From Schlegelella_A sp965246805 (GTDB lineage Bacteria; Pseudomonadota; Gammaproteobacteria; Burkholderiales; Burkholderiaceae_C): a stretch of DNA of 64,000 nucleotides. The position numbers and the translations under genes were made by a program. The notes beneath the pieces are model-generated. The model searched no databases. It saw nothing but the letters and a program-made list of their open reading frames with translations, and was not told the origin of the DNA. The stretch covers positions 62,001 through 126,000 of the forward strand of contig CBDFFO010000008.1 of assembly GCA_965246805.1 (NCBI GenBank), in the 5' to 3' direction. Shown piece by piece: positions 8,334-17,678 of the stretch. The stretch's first letter is position 1. Every line of letters starts with the position of its first letter.

Positions 8334-9266
8334 TCAACGTCTTGCCATCGCCGACCTGAATCGCCATACGTAATTCCTCCAGCGGAAAAACTTCAGGATC
8401 CAGTGGTGCTCTTCGTTGAACAAAGCCCAATTCAGCAGGCCGTTGACCTCGGCGTCGACAATGTTCTTTTCCTTCAGATAATTCTTCAGCCAGCGCAGGA
8501 AGAAGAGCTTGCCGCTCCGAGAATACCCACCGGATATCAGGCTGTGCATCAGCGAATCGGCTCTTTGACGATACAAAGCATTGGCCCGCGAGGCGATGTA
8601 GACCGTGTTGTGCAAGTAGTTCTTGATGGCGAAGGCCTGGTCTTCGAAGAGCTGGTTGTTGCCAACGAAGCTCTCTTCGAAAGCACCGATCCGTTCCAGA
8701 GCGTTGCGTCGTATGACGGTGGCGATCATGGTGGGGGAGTTCCGTTCCTTCAGCGGATACAGAACCGTCGCCAGTTCACGAGGCCGATACACCACTCCGG
8801 CATCCGCCCCGACCGGCCTCACCACGTCGGCCGACTCGCGGTCCGACCAGGTTGTCCAGTAGATCGTCGCCTCCAGCACGGTGTCGACCTCCGGCAGGCG
8901 AATGAGGTCGGCAACCTGCTCGGCCAGGTAGGCCGGCTTCCATTTGTCGTCCGAATCCAGAAAGGCCACCAAGCTGCCCGATGACAACCGAATCGCCAGG
9001 TTGCGTGTCGCGGAAGCGCCGCTGTTGATGCGCCCCGCGTGCGTCGCCACGATCATCCGGGAAGGGATGCGCTGCGCGTATTCCTCGGCAATCGCCAGGC
9101 TGCGATCACGCGAGCCGTCATCGACGAGCACCAGTTGCCAGTGGTCGTAGGTCTGCCCGAGGACGCTGTCGATCGCCTCCCGAAGATAGTCCTCCGCGTC
9201 GTAGACCGGCATGATCACCGAGACCAGCGGTGGACCGTTGGTGGATTCGACCCGGGTCGAGCTCAC
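8334..9266 (-). CDS. Family 2 glycosyltransferase
   Basis: A 310-residue GT2 (GT-A fold) enzyme. The N-terminal SVIMPVYDAEDYLREAIDS, the nucleotide-binding VDDGSRDRS, the metal-binding FLDSDD and a later FEDQAF block (probable catalytic acid) are all present. The C-terminal region is rich in Trp, Phe and Arg, as in many polysaccharide glycosyltransferases. It would transfer a sugar from a nucleotide donor; donor and acceptor are unknown. The predicted start is GTG at 9266. Its sequence looks somewhat less GC-rich than the flanking core genes, as often seen for surface-polysaccharide loci. It is co-oriented with the acyltransferase and divergent from the methyltransferase. Confidence 0.87.
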   Translation of the reverse strand: MSSTRVESTNGPPLVSVIMPVYDAEDYLREAIDSVLGQTYDHWQLVLVDDGSRDRSLAIAEEYAQRIPSRMIVATHAGRINSGASATRNLAIRLSSGSLVAFLDSDDKWKPAYLAEQVADLIRLPEVDTVLEATIYWTTWSDRESADVVRPVGADAGVVYRPRELATVLYPLKERNSPTMIATVIRRNALERIGAFEESFVGNNQLFEDQAFAIKNYLHNTVYIASRANALYRQRADSLMHSLISGGYSRSGKLFFLRWLKNYLKEKNIVDAEVNGLLNWALFNEEHHWILKFFRWRNYVWRFRSAMARR

Positions 9267-9498
9267 GTAGAGATCAAAGGAGCGGTGGCTGGTGCTCGCC
9301 TCACCGGGTCAGCGGCCACCTTCATCTCCGCTGTCGCCTCAGTCGTTCCAGCACGCAATTACGATTCCTTTGTGAGATGGACAGATCGTACACGGCAGCT
9401 ACGCCGAGCCTTCCAGCTCGAAGACCAGGAATCCGCAACCCGGGTTGTGTCTTATGCTGCGACGGTTTGATCGCCGCAGGCAGGTCGGGCGAATCTGA

Positions 9499-10266
9499 AT
9501 GACCCTCTCTTCACCCGTGGCGACTCCATCGATGTTCAATCCGGCCGGTTTTGTTGATTGGTCCCGAGGTCGCGTGCGAAGCGCCCGCAAGAAGAGCAGA
9601 GACCTGGCCACGATCACCCGTTACCTCGCGAACCATGAGATTCGCTGTTTGCAGATCGGCTCGGGTCGGCACGCCCTGCCGGGCTGGTTGAACAGCGATG
9701 TCGGTTCGGGTTCAACGGACGTCGTCGAACTCGATGCGACGAAACGGTTCCCTCTCGACGACGCGACATTCGATTTCGTCTACAGCGAGCACATGATCGA
9801 GCACGTGCCGTATGCCGATGGATCGACGATGCTGCGAGAGTGCTGCAGGATCCTGAAACCGGGCGGCACTCTTCGCATCACGACACCCGATGTGCAGTTT
9901 CTTGCCGGACTGCTGGGTGCTGATCTCACGAGCACGCAGCGAGCCTATATCCGATGGTCGACCGAATCGTTCCTGCCGCATGCCACGGGTAACGAGGGCG
10001 TGTTCGTCGTCAACAACTTCTTTCGCGACTGGGGCCATCAATTCATCTACGACGCGCCGACGTTTCGCGATGCACTGGTTCTCGCGGGTTTCGATCCCGT
10101 GGTGTCGTGCGACCTCGGGCGGAGCGACCACCCCGAGCTGCGCGGACTGGAAAACGAAAGCCGGATGCCCGCCGGTTTTCTAGCGCTCGAGAGCATGACC
10201 TTCGAAGCGTCGAAGCCGCAGCGACGAGGGCCGAGCCACCCACCGGCGATATCCGCCAGCCGATGA
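9499..10266 (+). CDS. Class I SAM-dependent methyltransferase
   Basis: A 255-residue Rossmann-fold methyltransferase. The SAM-binding strand is RCLQIGSGRHALPGWLN and is followed by VVELDATKRFP. Next come FDFVYSEHMIEHVP and the post-motif block CCRILKPGGTLRITTPD. This variant (IGSGxxxxPGWLNxD) is common in glycan clusters, where it methylates a sugar or is involved in chain-end capping. The substrate is unknown. The next gene's ATG overlaps this gene's stop (ATGA), so it is the first gene of a three-gene plus-strand unit. Confidence 0.85.
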   Translation: MTLSSPVATPSMFNPAGFVDWSRGRVRSARKKSRDLATITRYLANHEIRCLQIGSGRHALPGWLNSDVGSGSTDVVELDATKRFPLDDATFDFVYSEHMIEHVPYADGSTMLRECCRILKPGGTLRITTPDVQFLAGLLGADLTSTQRAYIRWSTESFLPHATGNEGVFVVNNFFRDWGHQFIYDAPTFRDALVLAGFDPVVSCDLGRSDHPELRGLENESRMPAGFLALESMTFEASKPQRRGPSHPPAISASR

Positions 10267-11321
10267 ATTACGCATGGTTGCGGCGCACGCGTGTCGGCTT
10301 CGCCATCGAAACCGCACTTCGGGGAACGCCGCACCGGCTGCCGGATCTGCCGCACTGGCATTCGCCGCTGAGCGTTGAGCCTGTGATGGCCGACGTGCGG
10401 CACGGCCTGCACGCCGTCGCGGCGATGCCCGGTCTGCCGTTGTCGACGATGACCAAAGGCCATCCGGACACCGTCGCCGTCAAACAGGAACTGGCCGCGG
10501 AAGTGGAAAGCCACCTGGCGCACGGGCGGATGGCGCCTGCTTTGGCGACGGCTCATCGATTGGCCTCGTGCGACATGACCGACGCCATCTCGTTCGCGAT
10601 CTACCTCGACCTGTGCAGGCTCATGAATGCCGCCGCACTCGAAGCGGCGCGTCGGTCACTGTCGCGCTTCCTTGTGTTGCACGTGTCATGCACGCCCCGG
10701 CTCGACCGCGCGATGGCGTCCGTGCAGAGCTTTGTGCCGGCTGAAGCTGCCGGCGTGTCGCAGCTCGTGGTCGTCGGCTCGCGCGAGAGCGAACGGTTCC
10801 AGTTCGACGCGGTCCGCCGAGTCCTCACGGTTCCGACGAGAGACGACTACGAGAGCCTGCCGTCGAAGGTCATCGCAGGGTTCTTCTTCCTGTCGCTGTT
10901 GGGTGGTGTCGACGGCGTCCTCAAGGTCGACGACGACCATCGGCTGCGCGATCGCGAAGCATTGCGCCGCGCATTCGCCCGCCTCTCTCACGCCAAGCCG
11001 CTGCAGATCGGCGCGTTGACGCGAATCCGCGAACTCGGCCGTCACCCCCGTGCGTGGCACTTCGGGAAGTGCGCCGATCCGGCGGTCGACCGAGCCGTGT
11101 TCACGCTACCCGGAACGACCCGTTGGGCGAATGGCAGCAGCGGCTACCTGCTCAATGGTCCGGCGCTTCAGCTCATGCGCTGGTCGCATGTTTACTTTCC
11201 GGACTACATCCGGCTCGGGCTCTACGAGGACATGGTGGTCTCGGACCTGATCGAGCGCCAAGGGGGCCGGCTGGGTCTGATCGAGACGAGCCGGTTCTTG
11301 CAAGACGTCGCGCATTACTGA
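10263..11321 (+). CDS. Putative GT-A glycosyltransferase (galactosyltransferase/GT31-like)
   Basis: A 352-residue protein whose C-terminal two thirds resemble a GT-A transferase. There is a DDDHR sequence near residues 223-227 in a strand with the pattern GVDGVLKVDDDH (DxD metal site). It is followed by WANGSSGYLLNGPALQLM and YEDMVVSDLIERQGG near residue 321, the order seen in beta-1,3-galactosyltransferases (GT31). The first 130 residues show no family I recognise. Assignment rests on these motifs only. It overlaps the methyltransferase upstream by four bases and is followed three bases later by a GT4 gene. Confidence 0.6.
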   Translation: MNYAWLRRTRVGFAIETALRGTPHRLPDLPHWHSPLSVEPVMADVRHGLHAVAAMPGLPLSTMTKGHPDTVAVKQELAAEVESHLAHGRMAPALATAHRLASCDMTDAISFAIYLDLCRLMNAAALEAARRSLSRFLVLHVSCTPRLDRAMASVQSFVPAEAAGVSQLVVVGSRESERFQFDAVRRVLTVPTRDDYESLPSKVIAGFFFLSLLGGVDGVLKVDDDHRLRDREALRRAFARLSHAKPLQIGALTRIRELGRHPRAWHFGKCADPAVDRAVFTLPGTTRWANGSSGYLLNGPALQLMRWSHVYFPDYIRLGLYEDMVVSDLIERQGGRLGLIETSRFLQDVAHY

Positions 11322-11324
11322 TCG

Positions 11325-12467
11325 ATGAGCTCGCCCGCCGACCCCGCCGCCGCGAAGTACCGCTTCGCGTTCGTGCTCAACACGACCATCGGCAACATGA
11401 CGCGTTACCAAAACCTTCGCAAGTACGCCGAGAAGGCGGGAGACATCGAGTTCTTCTGGACTCCGATCAGCGCGTACCCGCCGCCGGATGTCGCACGTCG
11501 ATTCTCGGCCGTGCCGAACGTGTGGCTGGCCCGCGCATGGATTTTTAGGCAGATGGTTCCGGTCTTTCGACGACTCGGAACGCTCGATGCCGTGATGGTT
11601 CATCTGTTCGAAGCCGAACTCGCGCTGGTGGCGCGCGCGTGCGTACTCAAATCGCCGCTCATCGTGAGCAGCACCGATAAAGCGCCCGCGTTCGAAGAAG
11701 ACACCTATCCGCTCTACGAATACCAGAAACGCAAGAGCCGCCGCCGTCGACGGTTCCGTCTCCGGCTCGACCGATGGCGGGCCGGTCGCGTGGACCTGTT
11801 CATCCCGTTCACCGCCTGGGCGGCCGGACTGATTCAACGCGGATGTCGATTGCCCGCGAGCAAGGTTCGAGCGGTTCACGTCGGTATCGATCTGGAAACC
11901 TGGACTCGGACGGCGGCGCGCCGCGACGGCACGGGCGAGAGACTGAAGATTCTGTTCGTCGGCGGGGAATTCGCGCGCAAGGGCGGCGAGCTGCTGCTCG
12001 CCTTGTTTCGAGAGCGCTTCCACGACCGAGCCGAGCTGCACCTCGTCACGAATCAGGCGCCGCAGCTGTCCGATGCGCATGTTCATGTCCATGCCAACAT
12101 AAGACCCAACGACGCGGCGCTGGTGCGGCTGTTTGCAGACTGCGACATGCTGGTGGTGCCGACCAGCGCCGATCTGGCGCCCTGGGTTTTTCTGGAAGCG
12201 ATGGCGATGCAATGTCCTCCGATCGGAACATCGGTCGGTGCGATCGCGGAATTCATCGACGATGGCGTGACCGGCTTCGTCGTTCCCCCGGGCGACGGCA
12301 ACGCGCTCGGCGCGCGCATCGAGCAGTTGCTCGAAGACCCGGCTTTGCGTGCGAGGATGGGGCTTGCCGGCCGACTCAAGATCGAACGCGATTACGACGC
12401 GGCCAAGAACGTTCCCAGGATCCTGTCGCTGATGCGAGCTGCCGTCGACGCGGCGAGAACGCGTTGA
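11325..12467 (+). CDS. Family 4 glycosyltransferase
   Basis: A 380-residue GT-B enzyme of the GT4 group. The C-terminal donor domain shows KILFVGGEFARKGGELLL, then a nucleotide-sugar site with VPTSADLAPWVFLEAMAMQ, the EX7E-type catalytic region with two spaced acidic residues, and GVTGFVVPPGDGNAL. It would add a sugar from a nucleotide donor with retention of configuration. A basic stretch (KRKSRRRRRFRLR) in the middle may bind membrane phospholipid. It is the last gene of the methyltransferase-GT31-like-GT4 unit; radC follows after 36 bp. Confidence 0.87.
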   Translation: MSSPADPAAAKYRFAFVLNTTIGNMTRYQNLRKYAEKAGDIEFFWTPISAYPPPDVARRFSAVPNVWLARAWIFRQMVPVFRRLGTLDAVMVHLFEAELALVARACVLKSPLIVSSTDKAPAFEEDTYPLYEYQKRKSRRRRRFRLRLDRWRAGRVDLFIPFTAWAAGLIQRGCRLPASKVRAVHVGIDLETWTRTAARRDGTGERLKILFVGGEFARKGGELLLALFRERFHDRAELHLVTNQAPQLSDAHVHVHANIRPNDAALVRLFADCDMLVVPTSADLAPWVFLEAMAMQCPPIGTSVGAIAEFIDDGVTGFVVPPGDGNALGARIEQLLEDPALRARMGLAGRLKIERDYDAAKNVPRILSLMRAAVDAARTR

Positions 12468-12503
12468 CGGGCGGCCGATCGAATTGGAAAGACCGACGAC
12501 AGC

Positions 12504-13178
12504 ATGGCGCTCAAGGACCTCCCCGCCGATGCCAGACCGCGCGAGAAGCTGCTCGCGCTCGGGCCCGGTGCGCTGGCCGATGTCGAACTCATCGCGCTGT
12601 TGCTGCGCACCGGCTTGCCTGGTCTTTCGGTGCTGCACCTGGCCGCGCAGATGCTCGACACCTTCGGCGGGCTGGCCGGCCTGCTGCATGCACGCCAAGA
12701 GGAACTGAAGCGCATCAAGGGGCTCGGTCCGGCCAAACGCGCCGAGATCGCGGCCGTGCTCGAACTCGCGCGCCGCTCGCTCGTGCAGCAGCTGAACGAG
12801 CTCCCGGTCTTCGATTCGCCGACGCGCGTGAAGGACTATCTCAAGCTGCAGCTCGGCGAACGTGACCATGAGGTCTTTGCCGTGGTGTTCCTCGATGCGC
12901 AAAGCCGGCTTATCCGGTTCGAGGAACTCTTTCGCGGGACCCTCGCGCAGACCAGCGTGTATCCGCGCGAGGTGGTCAAGCGCGCGATCGAGTTGCAGGC
13001 GGCTGCCGTGATCTTCGCTCACAACCACCCTTCCGGCGCCGCCGAGCCGTCACGCGCCGACGAAGTGCTGACGCAGACCTTGAAGAGCGCGCTGCGCCTC
13101 GTCGACGTGCGCGTGCTCGATCACTTCGTGGTCGGCCGAGGCGCGGTGGTTTCGTTCGCTGAACGCGGGCTTCTCTGA
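12504..13178 (+). CDS. radC: RadC-family JAB/MPN domain protein
   Basis: A 224-residue RadC protein. The N-terminal part has the family opening LPADARPREKLLALG and a helix-hairpin-helix-like IKGLGPAKRAEI. The C-terminal JAB domain carries the metal motif HNHPSG with a downstream Asp (PSRADE). The motif is that of a zinc metalloprotease or nuclease, but RadC's real biochemical function remains unsettled despite old links to DNA repair. Full length. The stop overlaps the next ATG as TGATG. Confidence 0.92.
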   Translation: MALKDLPADARPREKLLALGPGALADVELIALLLRTGLPGLSVLHLAAQMLDTFGGLAGLLHARQEELKRIKGLGPAKRAEIAAVLELARRSLVQQLNELPVFDSPTRVKDYLKLQLGERDHEVFAVVFLDAQSRLIRFEELFRGTLAQTSVYPREVVKRAIELQAAAVIFAHNHPSGAAEPSRADEVLTQTLKSALRLVDVRVLDHFVVGRGAVVSFAERGLL

Positions 13179-13897
13179 TGGCCGGCACGCCTCGTCGATT
13201 CGGAAAAGCGGCCGAAAAATTCAGGCTGAACGAGCTGGCGTCGCTGCGCCGATCGATGCAGGAAGCGAGGCTTCGCGACGAAGCGGAAGCCCTGGCCCAG
13301 CGGGCGCGCGACGCCGCGCTCCAGCGCGAACGCGAGCTCTTCGCCATCACCGTCGGCGAGGTCGCGCCATTGCGCAAGCCCGCAACGCAGGCGCCAGCGC
13401 GCGTGCGGCCGTCCCCGGTGCCGCAACAACGTTCGCGCGACGAAGCGGCGGTGCTGGTCGAAGCGATCTCCGATGAGTTCGACGTCGAGAGCCTGCTCGA
13501 GACCGATGACGCGCTCTCGTTCCGGCGCCCGGGCATCGGGCCCGACGTCGTGAAGAAGCTGCGGCGCGGCGTGTGGGCGTTGCAGGCCGAACTCGACTTG
13601 CATGGTCTGCGACGCGACGAGGCCCGCGAGCGCCTGGGGGCGTTTCTTCGCGACGCCGCGCAGTCCGGTTATCGGTGCGTGCGCATCGTCCACGGCAAAG
13701 GGCATGGCTCGCCGGGTCGGGAACCGGTCCTCAAAGCCAAGGTCAAGACCTGGCTGGTGCAGAAGATCGAAGTGCTCGCCTTTGCACACGCGCGGGCGGC
13801 CGATGGCGGGCACGGCGCCTTGCTCGTGCTGTTGCAGGCCACCCCGAAGAAGGCCGGTGGCTCGGTGCCCGGCGGGCGCCGTCAAGGCGTTTTCTAA
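13178..13897 (+). CDS. Smr domain protein
   Basis: A 239-residue protein with an N-terminal charged alpha-helical stretch rich in Arg, Glu and Ala (residues 1-65), a linker, and a C-terminal Smr domain. The domain shows ELDLHGLRRDEARERL near residue 138 and VRIVHGKGHGSPG, the LDxH and HGxG motifs of this family. Smr domains act as nucleases on nucleic acids; stand-alone proteobacterial forms (SmrA/SmrB-like) include ribosome-collision endonucleases. Which class this belongs to cannot be decided. It overlaps radC by one base and the convergent ATPase gene by four. Confidence 0.85.
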   Translation: MAGTPRRFGKAAEKFRLNELASLRRSMQEARLRDEAEALAQRARDAALQRERELFAITVGEVAPLRKPATQAPARVRPSPVPQQRSRDEAAVLVEAISDEFDVESLLETDDALSFRRPGIGPDVVKKLRRGVWALQAELDLHGLRRDEARERLGAFLRDAAQSGYRCVRIVHGKGHGSPGREPVLKAKVKTWLVQKIEVLAFAHARAADGGHGALLVLLQATPKKAGGSVPGGRRQGVF

Positions 13898-14679
13898 ACC
13901 ACCTTCTCGAGGTCGGCGAGACGTCCGGCCGCGGCCATCACCGCCACCGCGGCCGGGCTGCCCGGCATGGTTTCGAGCAGCAGCTTTCTGGTATGCACCG
14001 CTTCACGAACCGACAGGTCACTCGGGATCTCGCCGATCAGATCGAGCCTGAGCGGAGTGCCGTTGAGCGGCGCCTGCGGCACGACGAACTTGTCGACCAC
14101 GAGCTGCAACTGGTCACGGATCTTGCGACCTTCGCTCACCGAACCGACCTGGTTCACGACGAGTCGGATCAGCCGGCGCTCTTGCTGCACCGCGAGCACC
14201 TTGATGGTGGCGTAGGCGTCGGTCATCGAGGTCGGTTCGGGCGTGGCGAGCACGATCACCTCGTCGGCGAGCGACACCGCATAGAGCACCACGTCGGAGA
14301 TGCCGGCGCCGGTGTCGATCAGGATGCGGTCGAAGCGCGGCGCGACAGTGTTGATGATGTCGACCAGCTGCTCGCGCACTTCCGGCGTGAGACGCGAGTA
14401 CTCGACGAGACCCGAACCCGCGAGCAGCACCGAGAAGCCGCCGGGTGCCGGCAGGATCGCGTCCTCGAGCTTGGATGTGCCGGTGAACACGTCGTGCAAC
14501 GTGATCTTCGGCTGCAGGTTCAGGATGACGTCGAGGTTGGCCAGACCGAGATCGGCATCGAGCACGAGCACGCGTTCACCGCGGCGCGCCAACGCGGCCG
14601 CCAGGTTGGCTGCGAAGAAGGTCTTGCCGACGCCGCCCTTCCCGCTCGTGACCGCGACGATGCGCGCTTGGCTATTCAT
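13894..14679 (-). CDS. MinD/ParA-type ATPase (FlhG/YlxH-like)
   Basis: A 261-residue P-loop ATPase with a complete deviant Walker A motif, SGKGGVGKT (about residues 12-20), the Walker B-type VLVLDADLGLANLDV and the switch IDTGAGISD. Sequence style and length fit the FlhG/YlxH branch of MinD-like proteins, which control flagellar number and placement. A C-terminal amphipathic membrane helix is not evident. It is not in the flagellar cluster: it follows a GGDEF gene by 12 bp, forming a small operon. The flagellar operon of this window has its own FlhG homologue that lacks the ATP loop (48305-49108), which makes this copy the possible active partner (inference). Confidence 0.85.
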   Translation of the reverse strand: MNSQARIVAVTSGKGGVGKTFFAANLAAALARRGERVLVLDADLGLANLDVILNLQPKITLHDVFTGTSKLEDAILPAPGGFSVLLAGSGLVEYSRLTPEVREQLVDIINTVAPRFDRILIDTGAGISDVVLYAVSLADEVIVLATPEPTSMTDAYATIKVLAVQQERRLIRLVVNQVGSVSEGRKIRDQLQLVVDKFVVPQAPLNGTPLRLDLIGEIPSDLSVREAVHTRKLLLETMPGSPAAVAVMAAAGRLADLEKVV

Positions 14680-14691
14680 TCGAGTTCATGC

Positions 14692-15420
14692 TCATTCGAA
14701 ATCCGCGAACTGCGAAGTGCCGAAGAGCAAGCCTTTTTCTTCAGGGGTGACGAGCGACACGGTGGGCTGTTCGAGACAGGAACGGTTGCGCCCTTGCGAC
14801 TTGGCGCGGTAGAGCTGCTGGTCGGCGCGGTCGACCCAGAGCGCGGCCGACGAGCGCACCCACTGCGGCGCGAAGGCCCCGCCGATGCTCACGCTCACCG
14901 AGACCTTTTGCGACGGCGCGACCGTGACCGATGCGTGCTGCACCATCAGACGAATGCGCTCGGCCACGGCCTGCCCGAAGGTCGGGGCGCAGTTCGGCAG
15001 GATCATCGCGAACTCTTCGCCGCCGTAACGTGCGAGCGTGTCCATCGGTCGGATGCAATCGGCCAGCGCTTGCGCCACCGACTTCAGCACCAGGTCGCCG
15101 ACCGGATGCCCGTGGGTGTCGTTGACGACCTTGAAGTGGTCGATGTCAATCAGCAGCACGAGCGCCGGCTCACCGGCGCGGGCCACCCGATCGACCTCGC
15201 TCGCCAGCGCGGTCTCGAACTGGCGGCGGTTCGCGAGGCCGGTCAGCGGGTCCCGGCTCGACAGTTCGCACAGGCCGTTCACGACGTGCTGCAGCCACTC
15301 GGTCGAGTTCACGCTGGCGCGATCGGGCAACGGGTAGCCCGACTGCTGCAGCAACAGCAACGCGCCTTCCAGATGCAACGCATCTGCGGTGGCGAGGTCC
15401 TGGGCTTTGAGCAAGGTCAC
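14692..15420 (-). CDS. Diguanylate cyclase (GGDEF domain)
   Basis: A protein of about 242 residues with a C-terminal GGDEF domain: DPLTGLANRRQFE, IDIDHFKVVNDTHGHPVGD, and the active-site YGGEEFAMILP. An RPMD sequence five residues before GGEEF is a canonical RxxD inhibitory site, so product inhibition by c-di-GMP is expected. It would make c-di-GMP from two GTP. The N-terminal 70 residues have no recognised sensor. The start is uncertain: GTG at 15418-15420 is used, and an in-frame TTG near 15600 would add 60 residues of unlike sequence. It is paired with the downstream MinD-like ATPase. Confidence 0.85.
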   Translation of the reverse strand: MTLLKAQDLATADALHLEGALLLLQQSGYPLPDRASVNSTEWLQHVVNGLCELSSRDPLTGLANRRQFETALASEVDRVARAGEPALVLLIDIDHFKVVNDTHGHPVGDLVLKSVAQALADCIRPMDTLARYGGEEFAMILPNCAPTFGQAVAERIRLMVQHASVTVAPSQKVSVSVSIGGAFAPQWVRSSAALWVDRADQQLYRAKSQGRNRSCLEQPTVSLVTPEEKGLLFGTSQFADFE

Positions 15421-15639
15421 TGCTGGAACGGAAGTGGCGGGGTTTGAAGCATCTGATACAGCAGATGCGCGGTGGGGGCACGGGTGCGAAATCAGTCTAG
15501 CAGCGGCCTGCAGCCTCGATCCGTGCGAAAGCTGCAACTTTCCAGCGCTGCCGGCACGATCACACGCGGCCCCCACGCAAGAGCCAAAGACACGACTCAA
15601 AGACGCGGTGATAGGCGATCGGCGATCGCCCGTCGGTGA

Positions 15640-16998
15640 TCAGCGATCGGCGAGAAACAAGGCCTGCAGATCGCTCAGAAAATCGGTGCCGCGCGCGGTC
15701 GGTGCGATGCGCTCGAAGTTGCGCGTGATGAGGCTTTTCTGCTCGGCTGCCTGCAGTCCAAGCTCGATCGCGTGCAGCGGCAGACCGGTACGCTCGTGAA
15801 AGCGCGCGATCTCAAAACCTTCGGTGAGGCGAAGTGCGTTCAGTATGAACTCGAAGCCGAGTTCGTGGCGGGGCACCTCGGCCTCCTGCGAGAGCGCGCT
15901 GCCCCCGAGCGCCTGCACCATGTACGGCACAGGACTGCGCAGCCGCGTCTGCCGGATCACGCGGTGCGGGTAGGTGAGCTTGCTGTGAGCGCCCGCGCCG
16001 ATCCCGAGGTAGTCGCCGAAGGCCCAGTAGTTGAGGTTGTGCATGCAACGATGGCCTGCCCGCGCATAGGCCGAGACCTCGTAGCGCTGCAGGCCTGCGG
16101 CCGTGGTTTGCGCGAGTGCGTTGTCGAGCATCTCGAACGCGTCGTCGTCGGGCGGCAGCGCATCCATGCCCGAAGGGGGCCGCGACGCGAAGACCGTGTT
16201 CGCTTCGATCGTCAGGTGATACAGCGAGAGATGCGGAGGCGCGTAGCCGAGCACCCGTGCCAAGTCGTCGTGCGCTTCGGCGATGGTTTGCCCAGGCAAC
16301 GCGAACATCAGGTCGATGTTGAAGGTGTCGAAGGCGTCGCGCGCTTCATCGATGGCGGCGCGGGCCTGAGCGGCGTCGTGCACGCGGCCCAGCGCTTTCA
16401 GTTTCGCGTCGTCGAGGCTCTGCACGCCGATCGAGAGACGATTGACGCCGGCCCGGCGGTAGCCGCGGAAGCGATCGCGTTCGAAGGTGCCGGGGTTGGC
16501 TTCGAGCGTGATCTCGCAGCCTGGTTCGAGCGGCAAGCGCGCGCGGATGTCGCCGAGCAGCCGCTCGATCGACGTCGGCGTGAAAAGGCTCGGCGTGCCA
16601 CCGCCGATGAAGACGCTGACGATGCGCCGACCCCAGATGAAGGGCAATGCCGCTTCGAGATCGGCGCGCAAGGCGTCGAGGTAGCGGGCTTCGGGAATCG
16701 CGTTGGCATTGGTTGCCGGCTCCGTGGCGGACCTGTCCGCGCGCGATCCGGCGGCGGTCGCATCGCTGACCTCGCCCCGCCACTCATGCGAGTTGAAATC
16801 GCAGTAAGGGCACTTCTTCAGACACCACGGCAGGTGCACGTACAGCGATAGCGGCGGCAGCGCCGCGAAGCTCAGCGTGCCGGGGCGCATCAGGCGCGCG
16901 AGCCGTTCGTCGATGTGGCCGGGCGGCGGCAGCGAACGTTCGTCGACGATGGGCGGGAGGGTCGGCATCGGCGGCGGCGCGGGTCTCGGTGTGCGCAT
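15640..16998 (-). CDS. hemW: HemW heme chaperone, radical SAM type
   Basis: A 452-residue radical SAM protein. The cluster motif CLKKCPYC (CxxxCxxC) and GGGTPSLF are in the N-terminal half, with ITLEANPG, GVNRLSIGVQSLDD and FNIDLMFALPGQT downstream, and the C-terminal HemW domain at the end. It lacks the extra features of true HemN; HemW binds heme and hands it to respiratory proteins. It carries a loop of about 25 residues rich in Ala, Ser and Thr after the cluster motif, and a Pro-rich N-terminus that may be an over-extended start. It follows rdgB by six bp, and the rph-rdgB-hemW order is common. Confidence 0.92.
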   Translation of the reverse strand: MRTPRPAPPPMPTLPPIVDERSLPPPGHIDERLARLMRPGTLSFAALPPLSLYVHLPWCLKKCPYCDFNSHEWRGEVSDATAAGSRADRSATEPATNANAIPEARYLDALRADLEAALPFIWGRRIVSVFIGGGTPSLFTPTSIERLLGDIRARLPLEPGCEITLEANPGTFERDRFRGYRRAGVNRLSIGVQSLDDAKLKALGRVHDAAQARAAIDEARDAFDTFNIDLMFALPGQTIAEAHDDLARVLGYAPPHLSLYHLTIEANTVFASRPPSGMDALPPDDDAFEMLDNALAQTTAAGLQRYEVSAYARAGHRCMHNLNYWAFGDYLGIGAGAHSKLTYPHRVIRQTRLRSPVPYMVQALGGSALSQEAEVPRHELGFEFILNALRLTEGFEIARFHERTGLPLHAIELGLQAAEQKSLITRNFERIAPTARGTDFLSDLQALFLADR

Positions 16999-17004
16999 GC
17001 GCGC

Positions 17005-17637
17005 TCAGTCGAGCCGCCACGCATCGCGCATCAATGTGCTCATCTGCAGCGCGGCGCGAGCGCGGTGGCTGAGCGTGTTCTTCATGTCGGCAGGCAGTTG
17101 GGCGACGCTCTTGCCGAGCCCGGGCACAGAGACCAGCGGGTCGTAGCCGAAGCCGTGATCGCCGCGCGGCGCCTCGAGCACCTCGAGCTCCCAGCGGCCA
17201 GTTGTGATCAGCGGTTCCGGGTCGTCGGCGGCGCGCACTGCGACGAGGGTGCACACGAAGCGCGCACGTCGATCGCGCTGCCCTTGCATGCGCTGCAGCA
17301 GCAACTCGTTGTTGGCCCGGTCCTGTGCGCGTCGCCGCGTTTCACGATCGGACGAGGTCACGTCGACGATGCCTGCGAACACCGCTGAGTCGACACCGGG
17401 AAAGCCATTCAGGGCATCCACGCACAACCCGGAGTCATCGGCCAGCGCCGGGCCGTGCGAGGCACGCGCGGCATGCCGCGCCTTCGCCAACGCGTTCTCG
17501 ACGAAAGTGGCGAACGGCTCGTCGGCCTCCGGAATGTGCAGCGAACCCTGCGCCACGAGTTCGATGCCGGTCCGCGCCAGCAGCAAATGCAGCTCGGCGA
17601 GCTTGTGGGCGTTGTTCGACGCGAGCACCACACGCAT
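17005..17637 (-). CDS. rdgB: XTP/dITP pyrophosphatase
   Basis: A 210-residue RdgB/HAM1 family protein. It begins MRVVLASNNAHKLAEL and contains the substrate and metal motifs TFVENALAKARHAA, ADDSGLCVDAL, PGVDSAVFAG and GFGYDPL. It hydrolyses XTP, dITP and ITP to keep deaminated purines out of nucleic acids. The ATG at 17637 has GAAGG eight bases upstream; a GTG six codons earlier is possible. It lies between rph and hemW in one minus-strand unit. Confidence 0.94.
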   Translation of the reverse strand: MRVVLASNNAHKLAELHLLLARTGIELVAQGSLHIPEADEPFATFVENALAKARHAARASHGPALADDSGLCVDALNGFPGVDSAVFAGIVDVTSSDRETRRRAQDRANNELLLQRMQGQRDRRARFVCTLVAVRAADDPEPLITTGRWELEVLEAPRGDHGFGYDPLVSVPGLGKSVAQLPADMKNTLSHRARAALQMSTLMRDAWRLD

Positions 17638-17678
17638 TTCGCGCGCCTTCGTCACCGGACATCGTCAGGCGCGGGAAT

